In this document: piece by piece, positions 14,834 to 22,833 of the stretch
Numbering within the stretch: position 1 is the first letter of the stretch
Layout: each line of letters starts with the position of its first letter
Assembly (NCBI GenBank): GCA_964479745.1
Contig: CAYZNJ010000001.1
Span: forward strand, 1-42,116
Origin: JACPNK01 sp964479745
GTDB lineage: Bacteria > Patescibacteriota > Minisyncoccia > 2-02-FULL-40-12 > IGHO2-12-FULL-4
Length of the DNA stretch: 42,116 nucleotides
Reading direction: 5' to 3'
Notes under the pieces: model-generated
Told to the model about the DNA's origin: nothing
Database searches by the model: none
Seen by the model: only the letters and a program-made list of their open reading frames with translations
Translations under genes and position numbers: made by a program

Positions 14834-15207
14834 AAAAAAATATCAGTCTTAAAAAGGTAACGGCGGCCTATGTTTTATTATTTGTGGCCACTGCCATTTA
14901 CACGAATTTTTATTTTTCACTAGACTTTTGGCAAGCCACGAATGCTTTTTTGTACGGTTTGCTGCCCAACGGTTTTGTATTGGTTGTAACGATTTGGCTA
15001 ACCAACATTTTTTCAAAATATTCAACCAATCGAGGGGTATTTGTCGCTGGAGCATTAACCCTTTTTGTTTTGTTGTGGACACTAAGTGTGTTTATAATTA
15101 TGCCATCCGTTTATTACTATATTGGTGAGCCGTGGGTTGCTTACTTTTCATTTTGGGCTCCCATTGTCTGGATTATTTCTGTTTTTTATTATGCGTTTAA
15201 AACATGA
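14830..15207 (+). CDS. small integral membrane protein, unknown
   Basis: 125 aa with about four hydrophobic segments: AAYVLLFVATAIYTNFYF; AFLYGLLPNGFVLVVTIWL; VFVAGALTLFVLLWTLSVFI; and FWAPIVWIISVFYYAF. No catalytic motif is visible. It overlaps trxB and rpiB by 4 nt at each end (ATGA), so it is translated as part of the run. No family was recognised. Confidence 0.65.
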   Translation: MKKNISLKKVTAAYVLLFVATAIYTNFYFSLDFWQATNAFLYGLLPNGFVLVVTIWLTNIFSKYSTNRGVFVAGALTLFVLLWTLSVFIIMPSVYYYIGEPWVAYFSFWAPIVWIISVFYYAFKT

Positions 15208-15650
15208 TTTACTTAGGCTCAGATCATCGCGGCTTTGAATTAAAGGAAAAAATAAAACGGTTGCTAGCTGGCTGGAATTATGAGTTTGAAGACTGCGGAG
15301 CTTTTGAATACAATAAAGATGACGACTATCCTGATTTTGCAAAAGCGGTAGCGGAAAAAGTAGCCGCTGACGACGGAAACAAGGGAATATTGATCTGCGG
15401 CTCCGGTATTGGCATTGCCATTGCGGCCAACAAAATAAAAGGCATCCGTGCTGGTACAGCCGCTTCATCGGAACAAGTTAGGGCTTCAGTAAATGACGAA
15501 GATCTCAATATCCTGTGTCTGTCGGCGGACTATCTTCCGGATGCTGAAGTTGCCGCCAGGGAAATTATAAAAATATTTCTGGAAACGAAATTTTCTGGTG
15601 AGGAACGGCATGTGCGGAGAGTAGATAAAATTAAACAGTTGGAACAATGA
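15204..15650 (+). CDS. rpiB: ribose-5-phosphate isomerase B
   Basis: Interconverts ribose-5-P and ribulose-5-P. 148 aa, LacAB/RpiB fold. The N-terminal motif is GSDHRGFELKEKIK. The active-site Cys lies in ILICGSGIGIAIAANK, and the substrate segment is GIRAGTAASSEQVRASVNDEDLNILCL. It forms, with rpe, a sugar kinase and an aldolase downstream, a non-oxidative pentose-phosphate/glycolysis cluster typical of the reduced CPR metabolism. Confidence 0.92.
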   Translation: MIYLGSDHRGFELKEKIKRLLAGWNYEFEDCGAFEYNKDDDYPDFAKAVAEKVAADDGNKGILICGSGIGIAIAANKIKGIRAGTAASSEQVRASVNDEDLNILCLSADYLPDAEVAAREIIKIFLETKFSGEERHVRRVDKIKQLEQ

Positions 15651-15916
15651 AAAAGATTATATTTATTATATTACTTGCCGTAATCGTTAATTTTGTTGTT
15701 TTTGCGGTTACTGGAGATGACTCATGTCCCAAAGAACCCGGGGTTATATCAATCCCAGAATGCACTTTTGACATTACAGGGGGTTTGCCCTTGAAGTACG
15801 ATAGAGAAGTATTTAATAATAGTGCATCGTTTTTAAAGCTTGTAACCGATATGTTGTTTTGGATCACGACCGTTTACTTAGCAGATAAAGTTTTATTTAG
15901 ACGAAAATATGCCTAA
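15647..15916 (+). CDS. small membrane protein with two predicted helices
   Basis: 89 aa. An N-terminal hydrophobic segment (IIFIILLAVIVNFVVFAV) and a second near the end (LKLVTDMLFWITTVYLADKV). Between them lies an external loop with two Cys (DSCPKEP and PECTFD) that could form a disulfide. It overlaps rpiB and the dehydrogenase gene. No known family was recognised. Confidence 0.6.
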   Translation: MKKIIFIILLAVIVNFVVFAVTGDDSCPKEPGVISIPECTFDITGGLPLKYDREVFNNSASFLKLVTDMLFWITTVYLADKVLFRRKYA

Positions 15917-16901
15917 AGTTTTTGTAACTAGACCAATTCCTGATAGCGGAATCAAACTCTTGCAAGATAAGGGCTATGAAGTAGTAGTCAACGAGGCGGC
16001 TAAAGACAGGGCGGCGACGAAAGAAGAAATTTTTAATGCCTTTCGACAGGCTCAGGTCGAAGGCAAGGCCTTCGACGCTTTGCTTTCAATTTTGACTGAA
16101 AAAATTGACGCAGAAATTATGGATGCGGCAGGCGTACAACTAAAAATTATTGCCAACTACGCTGTGGGTTTTGATAATATTGATACAGAAGCGGCCAAGC
16201 AGAGAAATATAATGGTGACCAACACGCCGGGCGTACTGACTAATACTGTTGCCGAACACACCTTTGCTTTAATGCTAGCCATCGCTCACCGGATTGCCGA
16301 AGCTGACAAATTTTCTAAGGCCGGACTATATAAAGCCTGGGGACCAGAACTACTTTTGGGGACAGATGTTTACGGAAAAGTTTTGGGTGTTGTCGGTTTG
16401 GGCAGAATTGGTTCTCGCGTCGCTTATCACGCGGTAAAGGGTTTTGATATGAAGGTTCTATATTACGATCCGAACCGCAACGAAGAATTTGAAAAAGAAT
16501 TTGGAGCGCAGTATGTTGCCGATGTTGAAGAATTGCTTCCTCTTTGCGATTTTGTCTCTATCCATGTGCCGCTTTTAGATTCTACTCGCCATCTTATCAA
16601 CCAAGATAGGTTTAAACTTATGAAACCGACTGCATATCTAGTCAACACTTCTCGGGGACCCATTATTGACGAGCAAGCTCTTGCCGATACTCTTAAAAAC
16701 GGCACAATCAAGGGAGCGGCGATTGATGTTTTTGAAAACGAACCTGAAATCAACGCGGACCTGAAAAGACTAGACAATGTTATCTTAACCCCGCATATTG
16801 CTTCGGCTACCGAAGAAACCAGACAGGCGATGTCGCGTTTAGCCGCAGAAAATATAATAGAAGCGTTAGAAGGCAGAACCCCGCCAAATTTGGTTAAATA
16901 G
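15909..16901 (+). CDS. D-2-hydroxyacid dehydrogenase (glyoxylate/hydroxypyruvate reductase-like)
   Basis: 330 aa. NAD(P)-binding GLGRIGSRVA. The catalytic Arg is in VNTSRGPIIDEQAL, Glu in DVFENEPEIN, and His in LTPHIASAT. It likely reduces a 2-oxoacid such as glyoxylate or hydroxypyruvate. In this sugar-phosphate cluster it may balance NAD(H). The segment FRQAQVEGKAFD (16039-16077) is encoded by a TTCGAC-type palindromic element and looks like an insertion in the N-terminal substrate domain. Confidence 0.88.
   Translation: MPKVFVTRPIPDSGIKLLQDKGYEVVVNEAAKDRAATKEEIFNAFRQAQVEGKAFDALLSILTEKIDAEIMDAAGVQLKIIANYAVGFDNIDTEAAKQRNIMVTNTPGVLTNTVAEHTFALMLAIAHRIAEADKFSKAGLYKAWGPELLLGTDVYGKVLGVVGLGRIGSRVAYHAVKGFDMKVLYYDPNRNEEFEKEFGAQYVADVEELLPLCDFVSIHVPLLDSTRHLINQDRFKLMKPTAYLVNTSRGPIIDEQALADTLKNGTIKGAAIDVFENEPEINADLKRLDNVILTPHIASATEETRQAMSRLAAENIIEALEGRTPPNLVK
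16039..16077. repeat. TTCGAC-type palindromic element in the hydroxyacid dehydrogenase gene
   Basis: Three related arms lie in a row. GCCTTTCGAC is followed by GTCGAAGGC after the spacer AGGCTCAG (one extra T in the first arm). That second arm then pairs perfectly with GCCTTCGAC after AAG. Either hairpin can form. The TTCGAC-AGGCTCAG core resembles a motif that recurs in many CPR genomes (recollection, not searched). Confidence 0.6.
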
Positions 16902-16902
16902 C

Positions 16903-17532
16903 ATGACAGAAATAATTCCGTCAATTTTAGTAAAAAACAAAGAAGAATTTCTGGATAAAATTATTTCCATTGAACCGTATACGCAAAGAGTTCATTTAGA
17001 TATTGCCGACGGTATTTTTGTGCCCAATATGACTATCAGCGGTTTTGAGGAGTTGGAAAGCACAGAGACGCCGTTAAGAACCAGCGTCCATTTGATGGTT
17101 TCCAAACCGGAAAATCATATTGTCCGTTGGCTGGAAACTCAAGCCGACTCTTTTATTTTTCATATTGAGGCGACCCAAAAGAGCCAGGAAATAATTGAGA
17201 AACTGAAGGAAGCCGAAAGGGAAGTCGGTATTGCTCTTAATCCAGAAACTCCGGTTGAAGCGGTTCAGCCTTTTATTAATCAAGTTGATTTTGTTCATTT
17301 TATGACTGTTGAGCCGGGATTTTACGGAGGCGAATTTGTTGAGCCGGTTTTAGACAAGATGTCCGACTTCCACTATTTCTATCCCGACAAAGTTATTTCG
17401 GTTGACGGTGGAATTAATCTGGAAAGAGCAGAAAAAGTTGTGCAAGCTGGAGCTAACATGTTAATAGTAGGCAGTTATATTTGGAACAATCAAAATATAG
17501 CAAAAGCAATTGAAGAATTAAAAAATGTTTGA
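16903..17532 (+). CDS. rpe: ribulose-phosphate 3-epimerase
   Basis: Interconverts ribulose-5-P and xylulose-5-P. 209 aa TIM barrel: IIPSILVKNKEEF; metal/catalytic HLDIADGIFVPNMT; SVHLMVSKPE; FMTVEPGFYGGEF; and VDGGINLERAEKVVQAGANMLIVGS. It is slightly shorter than the usual 215-225 aa and its motifs vary a little, as in CPR homologues. It starts right after the dehydrogenase stop and overlaps the kinase by 8 nt. Confidence 0.9.
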   Translation: MTEIIPSILVKNKEEFLDKIISIEPYTQRVHLDIADGIFVPNMTISGFEELESTETPLRTSVHLMVSKPENHIVRWLETQADSFIFHIEATQKSQEIIEKLKEAEREVGIALNPETPVEAVQPFINQVDFVHFMTVEPGFYGGEFVEPVLDKMSDFHYFYPDKVISVDGGINLERAEKVVQAGANMLIVGSYIWNNQNIAKAIEELKNV

Positions 17533-18474
17533 TGTCGTCACAATCGGTTCAGCGACGCGGGATGTCTTTTTGAAGGCGGAAGGTTTTGAATTGCGCAAAC
17601 ACACTGATTCGCCGACGGGCGAGGAGCAATGTTTTCCGCTAGGTTCAAAAGTTGAAGTCAAAGAAATTACTTTTACTACCGGAGGCGGCGGAACAAATAC
17701 GGCGGTGGCCTTTGCTATGCAGGGACTAAAAACAGCTTGCATTAGTTCGATCGCCAAAGACTTAAACGGCAACGAAATTTTATCCGAACTAAAAAATAAA
17801 GGAATTGACACAAAATACTTCCAAACTACGAAAGAAGGCCACACCGCTTATTCTCTAATTCTTGTTTATCCGGACGCTGAGAGGACAATCTTGAGCTATA
17901 AAGGCGAAGGGCAAACCTTGGAAACAGAAAATATTGTTTTGGAAGAGGTAAAAACTAAATGGCTTTTTCTGGATAGTCTGGGCGGCAACTATTCTTTGCT
18001 TGAAAAAGCTGTTTTGTGGGCAAAAGAAAATGGTGTAAAAATTGCCAGCAATCCCGGTGGCAAAGAGTTAGGTCACGGCTTGGAAAAATTAAAAATACTT
18101 TTTGAAAATGCCGAAATAATCATTATGAATCAGGAGGAGGCGGCGCAACTTGTTGGCTTAAACTACCAAAAAGAAGAAGAAATTTTTAAAATTATGGATA
18201 AGGTTGTGAAAAGAATTTTCGTTATGACTAAGGGGCATGACGGAGTGGCGGTTTCTGACGGCCAGAATATTTATAAAGCCGGCGTGCCTGATTCGCCGAT
18301 AGTTGAGCGCACCGGCGCTGGCGACGCTTTTAGCGCTGGTTTTGTTTCTGAATACATTAAAAACGGCGATATTAAAAAAGCGATTCAATTTGGGACAGCC
18401 AACGCTTCTTCAGTGGTAACCAAAGTCGGCTCAAAAGCGGGGATACTTAAAGAGGACGACTGGGGGCCATGGCC
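17525..18474 (+). CDS. PfkB-family carbohydrate kinase (3' end lost in gap)
   Basis: At least 316 aa. Ribokinase fold: DVVTIGSATRDVFLKAEGF at the start, the GG motif (TTGGGGTNTAVAFAMQG), and the C-terminal PfkB motif ERTGAGDAFSAGFVSEYI with its catalytic Asp. The last visible residues KEDDWGPWP resemble the natural C-terminus of CPR homologues, so only a few codons are probably missing. The substrate is not evident: a fructose-phosphate, ribose or related sugar is possible. Context between rpe and an aldolase favours a role in glycolysis. Confidence 0.85.
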
Positions 18475-18574
18475 NNNNNNNNNNNNNNNNNNNNNNNNNN
18501 NNNNNNNNNNNNNNNNNNNNNNNNNNNNNNNNNNNNNNNNNNNNNNNNNNNNNNNNNNNNNNNNNNNNNNNNNN
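18475..18574. other. 100-N scaffold gap
   Basis: Exactly 100 Ns, the usual placeholder for unknown length. By chance the same frame stays open on both sides, so automatic translation produces one long chimeric protein. The two sides are different genes. Confidence 0.95.
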
Positions 18575-19822
18575 GTTCACGAAAAACTGGCTTCAATTTT
18601 GCGTACTCAGTCGAGTGTTGTTTTGGATTTGGAGCAGAAACTGGAAAAAGCAACTGGCAAAAAAGGCTTAATGGAAAAAATAGTTGAGGAAAACGAAATT
18701 TTAGTCCGCAGGACTCTTGAAGAACTTGGCTGTTCCTTGGCAAATCGGAAGGCGGAAGAAGTTTATCAATCTTTAGTAATGAGGCTAAAGCATTTGGACG
18801 AGCATCTGTATGATCTTTTAGGCAAACCCGATTTGTCTAAAATGTCTAATGCCTGCGGCAAACTTTGCGAAACTGCTTTTACCCTCAACAAACCTCAAAA
18901 AGGATTTTTTATAAAAAAAGATAAAGCGGCGGAACTGCTTGAAAATTTTCCACCCCAAAACTTGTTGGATCATTTTGGCTGTAAAACAGCCAAAGAACTG
19001 ATTGATAAAGAAGGTTTCTCTTCCGTTTTTAGCGCTTTGCGGTTTGCTCAAGATGCCGACTGGATGCATAATTTTTTTGATAAAGCTTACGACGGCCTGA
19101 CAGCCGAAGATTTTGAAGAACGCGAGGTGGAGTTAAAAGTTTTAGAAACCCAATGGCTGGATGTGGCTGAAAAGTTTTTGGATAAAAAATATCATAATGT
19201 CAGCCACCTCAAAGAGTTAGGCATAATTTTTGTGATACCGCTTACAATTGACACTGAAGGAGAAACTCTTAGGTTGTTCACTTTAATACTGCATTATCTT
19301 AACGAAGTGCCTTTCTACTCCGGACTTTTCAGGAAGTTTTCTGGTGAGGAAGGTTTTAGCGTCAGGTTTAAATCTTTACTGCGGGGCGACGTGCCAGAAG
19401 GGCCGGCACCGGAAAACAGTTTCAGAATTGTTCAGCGTTATCTGGCAAAGGACGATAAAAATGATTTTCGTCTGCTTGAACCGCATATAAACCCCGAGGC
19501 TGAACATTGGTATAAAGCTGAAGGCGATTTGGCAAAACTAGGTTCTTTGCCTGGCGCCGAAGGCCACGCTTTTGGCTACTGGCAAGGTCTTGATTTTGTC
19601 GGGGATTTTTTTTCAGATGGAATAAACGGCAATTCAAAAGAAGAACTTGTTAGTTTTGATTTAATTGACTTGGTCATGTCCTTAGTTAAAAAAGGGGAGA
19701 TAAAGTATCTGTACCACCAGCAGGAGGCCTTATGGAACAAAATATTTATTGAATACCTGGGGCGAGAGAAAGTGAATCAACTGGTTGAGGGAAATATTAT
19801 AAATGGTTTTATTAAGATATGA
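18575..19822 (+). CDS. uncharacterised protein, 5' end lost in gap
   Basis: At least 415 aa, soluble, mostly helical and acidic. The start is in the gap. Visible features are a coiled-coil-like N-terminal part (VVLDLEQKLEKATGKKGLM), a helical middle (VYQSLVMRLKHLDEHLYDLL) and a C-terminal half with His/Glu/Asp-rich motifs (RLLEPHINPEAEHWYKAEGDL and GYWQGLDFVGDFFSDGIN). No family was recognised. It sits between a sugar kinase and the aldolase and overlaps the aldolase start (ATGA), so it is probably tied to the same sugar-phosphate step. Confidence 0.7.
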   Translation, partial: VHEKLASILRTQSSVVLDLEQKLEKATGKKGLMEKIVEENEILVRRTLEELGCSLANRKAEEVYQSLVMRLKHLDEHLYDLLGKPDLSKMSNACGKLCETAFTLNKPQKGFFIKKDKAAELLENFPPQNLLDHFGCKTAKELIDKEGFSSVFSALRFAQDADWMHNFFDKAYDGLTAEDFEEREVELKVLETQWLDVAEKFLDKKYHNVSHLKELGIIFVIPLTIDTEGETLRLFTLILHYLNEVPFYSGLFRKFSGEEGFSVRFKSLLRGDVPEGPAPENSFRIVQRYLAKDDKNDFRLLEPHINPEAEHWYKAEGDLAKLGSLPGAEGHAFGYWQGLDFVGDFFSDGINGNSKEELVSFDLIDLVMSLVKKGEIKYLYHQQEALWNKIFIEYLGREKVNQLVEGNIINGFIKI

Positions 19823-20691
19823 GTTTAAAAGAATACTTTCAAAAAGCTAAGCAAGAACATTGGGCTATCGGTCATTTTAATTTTTCAACAGCGGATCAGC
19901 TTAAAGCCATAGTTGAGGCGGCGGTTGAATTAAAGTCGCCGGTGATGGTGGCAACCTCGGAAGGGGAGGCTAATTTTATCGGCTACGATCAGGCGGTTGC
20001 TTTGGTTAGATCCTATCAGTCAGATGGCCACACCGTCTGGCTTAATGCCGATCACCACAAAAGTTTTGAGTCAGCTAAAAAAGCAATTGACTCAGGCTAT
20101 GACACGGTTTTAATTGACGCATCAAGGTTAAACCTTGATGAAAATATTTTAATGACATCGCAAGTCACTAAATATGCAAAAGAGCATCTCGCGTCATCGC
20201 AAGACGCTAGGATGGTGGAGGGCGAGTTGGGTTATCTTAAGGGGGAGTCGCAAGTGCAGGAAGCGGTAGAGATTAGTCCGGCTGATTACACCCAGCCCGA
20301 ACAAGCTGCAGATTTTGTTAGCCGTACGGGTGTGGATAGGCTGGCGGTAGTTTTTGGCAACATTCACGGAGTAGTAACAAAGCAGAAAGAAAAATTAGAT
20401 ATTGATCGCCTGAAAAAAGTTGTTACAGCTGTCCCGGAAACAATTCTGGTATTGCACGGCGCTTCAGGTTTATCTGACGAAGATGTTCGCGCCGCAATCT
20501 CTGCCGGCATTTCAAATGTTCATATCAATACTGAATTGCGGGTCGCTTATCATGACAGTCTAGCCGCCGAACTTCAGCACGAACCAACCCAAACTACCCC
20601 CTACAAATTTCTTGCCCCGTCGTTTGAGGCAATGAAAGAGTTGGTGAAAACCAAATTAAAGTTGTTCGGATCGGTTGACCGTGTTAAATAA
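19819..20691 (+). CDS. fba: class II fructose-bisphosphate aldolase family protein
   Basis: 290 aa TIM barrel, zinc-dependent. Catalytic Asp and Zn His in WLNADHHKSFESA (classically LDHG). Further Zn/active-site motifs are MVEGELGYLKG, VFGNIHGV and LVLHGASGLSDEDVRAAISAG, and NVHINTELRVAYHDSL closes the phosphate site. It probably cleaves or forms fructose-1,6-bisphosphate; tagatose-bisphosphate or a related ketose is an alternative. A 19-nt palindrome ATCAAGGTT-A-AACCTTGAT lies inside the gene near 20125-20143, and the stop codon is in a strong hairpin. Confidence 0.87.
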   Translation: MSLKEYFQKAKQEHWAIGHFNFSTADQLKAIVEAAVELKSPVMVATSEGEANFIGYDQAVALVRSYQSDGHTVWLNADHHKSFESAKKAIDSGYDTVLIDASRLNLDENILMTSQVTKYAKEHLASSQDARMVEGELGYLKGESQVQEAVEISPADYTQPEQAADFVSRTGVDRLAVVFGNIHGVVTKQKEKLDIDRLKKVVTAVPETILVLHGASGLSDEDVRAAISAGISNVHINTELRVAYHDSLAAELQHEPTQTTPYKFLAPSFEAMKELVKTKLKLFGSVDRVK

Positions 20692-20716
20692 CCGCAAGGC
20701 GGTTATTTAACACGGT
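20678..20716. terminator. 18-bp perfect hairpin across the aldolase stop codon
   Basis: Stem ACCGTGTTAAATAACCGC (20678-20695) / GCGGTTATTTAACACGGT (20699-20716) with loop AAG. It contains the aldolase stop (20689-20691) and its last base is the first T of the rplY -35 box. There is no T-run, so it may block RNA decay or readthrough rather than act as a standard terminator. Confidence 0.65.
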
Positions 20717-20744
20717 TGACAAAAATTAGTTTATACAATAAAAT
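20716..20744 (+). promoter_or_regulatory. promoter of rplY, leaderless start predicted
   Basis: Consensus TTGACA (20716-20721), a 17-nt spacer and TAAAAT (20739-20744). The -10 begins 13 nt before the ATG at 20752, so the transcript should start at or one base before the start codon. Confidence 0.8.
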
Positions 20745-20751
20745 TGCCACT

Positions 20752-21450
20752 ATGCAGAAAGTTGAAATTAAAGCGGAAAAAAGAAGTGTGGTTGGCAAGT
20801 CCATGACTGGCATCAGAAGCCAAGGTTTTTTGCCGGCTGTTATTTACGGCCATAATCTTAAATCAACTCCGGTTCAGGTAAACCTTAAAGATTTTGAAAA
20901 AGCCTACTTGGAGGCTGGGGAGTCTTCTCTGATATATGTAAACTTGGACAACAAAGATCTGCCGGTGATTATCCACGATGTCGCCAGGAATCCGATTTCC
21001 GATAAATTTATCCATGCCGATTTTTATAAAGTAAACCTAGAAGAAAAGATTTCTGCTGATGTTCAGCTGGTTTTTGTCGGCGAGTCTCTGGCGGTAAAAG
21101 ATTTGGCGGGAATATTGGTTAAGAACATAAACGAAGTTAAGGTTGAAGCTTTGCCCCAAGATTTGCCTCACGAGATTGAGATAAATATTTCAAGGCTGGC
21201 AACTTTTGCCGACCAGATTTTGGTAAAAGACATCAGGCTGCCTGAAGGCGTTGAAATAAAAGAAAACCCCGAAGAAATTATCGCCTTAGTTCAGGAGCCG
21301 ATTTCTCAAGAAGAGTTGGATAAACAGCTAGCTGTGAGCGAAACTGCCACAGAGGAAGTTGAAGTAATTAAGAAAGAAAAGGAAGCAGAAACAGAAGAAG
21401 GTGTTGAACCTGCCCAGGAGCCGGACGATAAATCCGAAACCAAAAAGTAA
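20752..21450 (+). CDS. rplY: 50S ribosomal protein L25 (Ctc-type, with C-terminal extension)
   Basis: Binds 5S rRNA. 232 aa from the ATG at 20752 (MQKVEIKAEKR); an upstream in-frame TTG is the -35 box itself. The L25 domain includes RSQGFLPAVIYGHNL and PVIIHDVARNPISDKFIHADF. The TL5/Ctc beta-domain follows (LEEKISADVQLVFVGES to LPEGVEIKENPEEIIALV). The tail is a long acidic, Glu/Lys-rich segment. It is a single-gene unit closed by a terminator. Confidence 0.92.
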   Translation: MQKVEIKAEKRSVVGKSMTGIRSQGFLPAVIYGHNLKSTPVQVNLKDFEKAYLEAGESSLIYVNLDNKDLPVIIHDVARNPISDKFIHADFYKVNLEEKISADVQLVFVGESLAVKDLAGILVKNINEVKVEALPQDLPHEIEINISRLATFADQILVKDIRLPEGVEIKENPEEIIALVQEPISQEELDKQLAVSETATEEVEVIKKEKEAETEEGVEPAQEPDDKSETKK

Positions 21451-21482
21451 AAATAAACCCCGCTAAGCGGGGTTTATTTTTA
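21451..21482. terminator. bidirectional terminator after rplY
   Basis: 13-bp stem AAATAAACCCCGC / GCGGGGTTTATTT with loop TAA, T-rich on the plus side (TTTATTTTTA) and A-rich on the other. It serves rplY and the convergent 160-aa gene, whose stop codon overlaps its edge. Confidence 0.9.
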
Positions 21483-21962
21483 CTTTAGGTAACTTCTTAG
21501 TTTTTCCAGTTTGCTTTCCGGCAGAGCCAGCGCTTCATTTACAGCCTTTTCCATGTCCTTTTTTGAAAATTCTATTTTTTCTCCCGGTTTCCATAGCGTT
21601 CCGCCGAATTTTGTTTTAAAATAATTATCAATATATAATTTTTGTTCGGGTTTTAATTTTATTTCAGGAAATTTCCCAAGGTAATTTTCTAAAGCTCTCC
21701 GGGAAGTTGCAATAGTTCCTTCGCCGGGCGTTATTTCCAGCGAAATAATCTGTGCTTCGGTATTCTTCGGACTGTTTTGGTTTTGTTTATCGGGCTGGCT
21801 GAAAAAATAAGCAATTCCGCTTAACAAAACAAGGGTTGCGGCAACAGGGAAGATTTTTTTCTTAAAGTTGGCTTCCAGCCAGCTTCTTATTTTCTCTCCC
21901 CAGCCGGGGCCGGCTTCAAAGATCGGTCCTAAAGATTCATGTTTTTCTTCTTTGTCAGCCAT
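21480..21962 (-). CDS. single-pass membrane protein, unknown
   Basis: 160 aa. A cytoplasmic N-terminus (about 35 residues) is followed by a helix (IFPVAATLVLLSGIAYFF) and an outer domain starting around ISLEITPGEGTIATSRRALENYL. That domain recalls LysM-associated or cell-wall modules, but no convincing family match can be claimed. It overlaps the end of prfA by 8 nt and is the third gene of the rpmE-prfA transcript. Confidence 0.6.
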   Translation of the reverse strand: MADKEEKHESLGPIFEAGPGWGEKIRSWLEANFKKKIFPVAATLVLLSGIAYFFSQPDKQNQNSPKNTEAQIISLEITPGEGTIATSRRALENYLGKFPEIKLKPEQKLYIDNYFKTKFGGTLWKPGEKIEFSKKDMEKAVNEALALPESKLEKLRSYLK

Positions 21963-22833
21963 TTTTCTTGAAAGAGTTTAAAATTTGATCTAAGTTGCCG
22001 TTCAAAATGCTATGAATGTTGCTCCAGCTTTTTTTTAGACGATGGTCGGTGATCCGGTCCTGCGGAAAGTTATAAGTTCTTATCTTTTCGGACCTGTCAG
22101 CTGAGCCAATCTGAGACTTGCGATTTGCTCCCAGTTTTTCTTCTTCCGCCAACTTTTTCTGGACAGCCAGTTTGGCGCGCAGCACTTCCATGGCCTTTTC
22201 TCGGTTACTGCTCTGCGACCTTTCTTCTCTGGAAAAAACGACCAGGCCGGAAGGTTTATGGAGAATTCTTACTGCTGTTTCCACTTTATTTACGTTTTGG
22301 CCTCCGGGGCCGCCCGCTCTGGTAAATGTTATCTCAAGCTCTTCCGGTTTAATTAAAACTTCGCTTTCTTTAACTTTTGGCAGTACCGCTACGGTGGCGG
22401 TAGAAGTATGCACCCGGCCGCTTTTTTCTGTTGCCGGCACTCTTTGGACTCGATGAACGCCGCTTTCATTTCGCATTAAATTATAGGAGTTTTTTCCGTT
22501 GATTTCAAAGATGATCTGCTTATAACCGCCTAAAGTATTTTGGTTATAGTCTACCAGACTTATCTGCCAATTTTTTGAAGCGGCATATTTTTTGTACATT
22601 GAAAAAAGGTCAGTAGTAAACAAAGCGGCTTCGTCGCCGCCGGTGCCGGCTCTGATTTCTATTATTGCTTCTTCAAAGAGTTCGCTTTCCGTTCCTTTCT
22701 CAAGGCTTCTTTTCAAGTTGGCATGCTTTTTTGCAAGTTCGGCAACTTTTCGGTAGTCAATTGCCACCTGCGGATCGGAGAGTTGAGACTCAATTGCTCC
22801 TAACTCTTTTTCTAACTCTTCTTTTGTAGACAT
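21955..22833 (-). CDS. prfA: peptide chain release factor 1, short form
   Basis: Terminates translation at UAA/UAG. The RF1-specific PAT tripeptide is in HRVQRVPATEKSGRVHTS. GGQ is in AGGPGGQNVNKVETAVR, and IEIRAGTGGDEAALF opens the core. At 292 aa it is about 65 residues shorter than typical RF1. The second half of domain 1 is missing, while domains 2-4 are intact. The ATG follows directly on the rpmE stop codon, so it is coupled to rpmE. Confidence 0.92.
   Translation of the reverse strand: MSTKEELEKELGAIESQLSDPQVAIDYRKVAELAKKHANLKRSLEKGTESELFEEAIIEIRAGTGGDEAALFTTDLFSMYKKYAASKNWQISLVDYNQNTLGGYKQIIFEINGKNSYNLMRNESGVHRVQRVPATEKSGRVHTSTATVAVLPKVKESEVLIKPEELEITFTRAGGPGGQNVNKVETAVRILHKPSGLVVFSREERSQSSNREKAMEVLRAKLAVQKKLAEEEKLGANRKSQIGSADRSEKIRTYNFPQDRITDHRLKKSWSNIHSILNGNLDQILNSFKKNG

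Noticed and set aside
17525..19822. A genuine kinase fusion protein of 765 aa
   Set aside because: The open frame crosses 100 placeholder Ns by chance, and the kinase part already looks almost complete.
20125..20143. ATCAAGGTT-A-AACCTTGAT palindrome in the aldolase gene as a mobile insert
   Set aside because: The encoded residues (ASRLNLDE) fit the normal barrel sequence, so there is no sign of an insertion. It may be chance.
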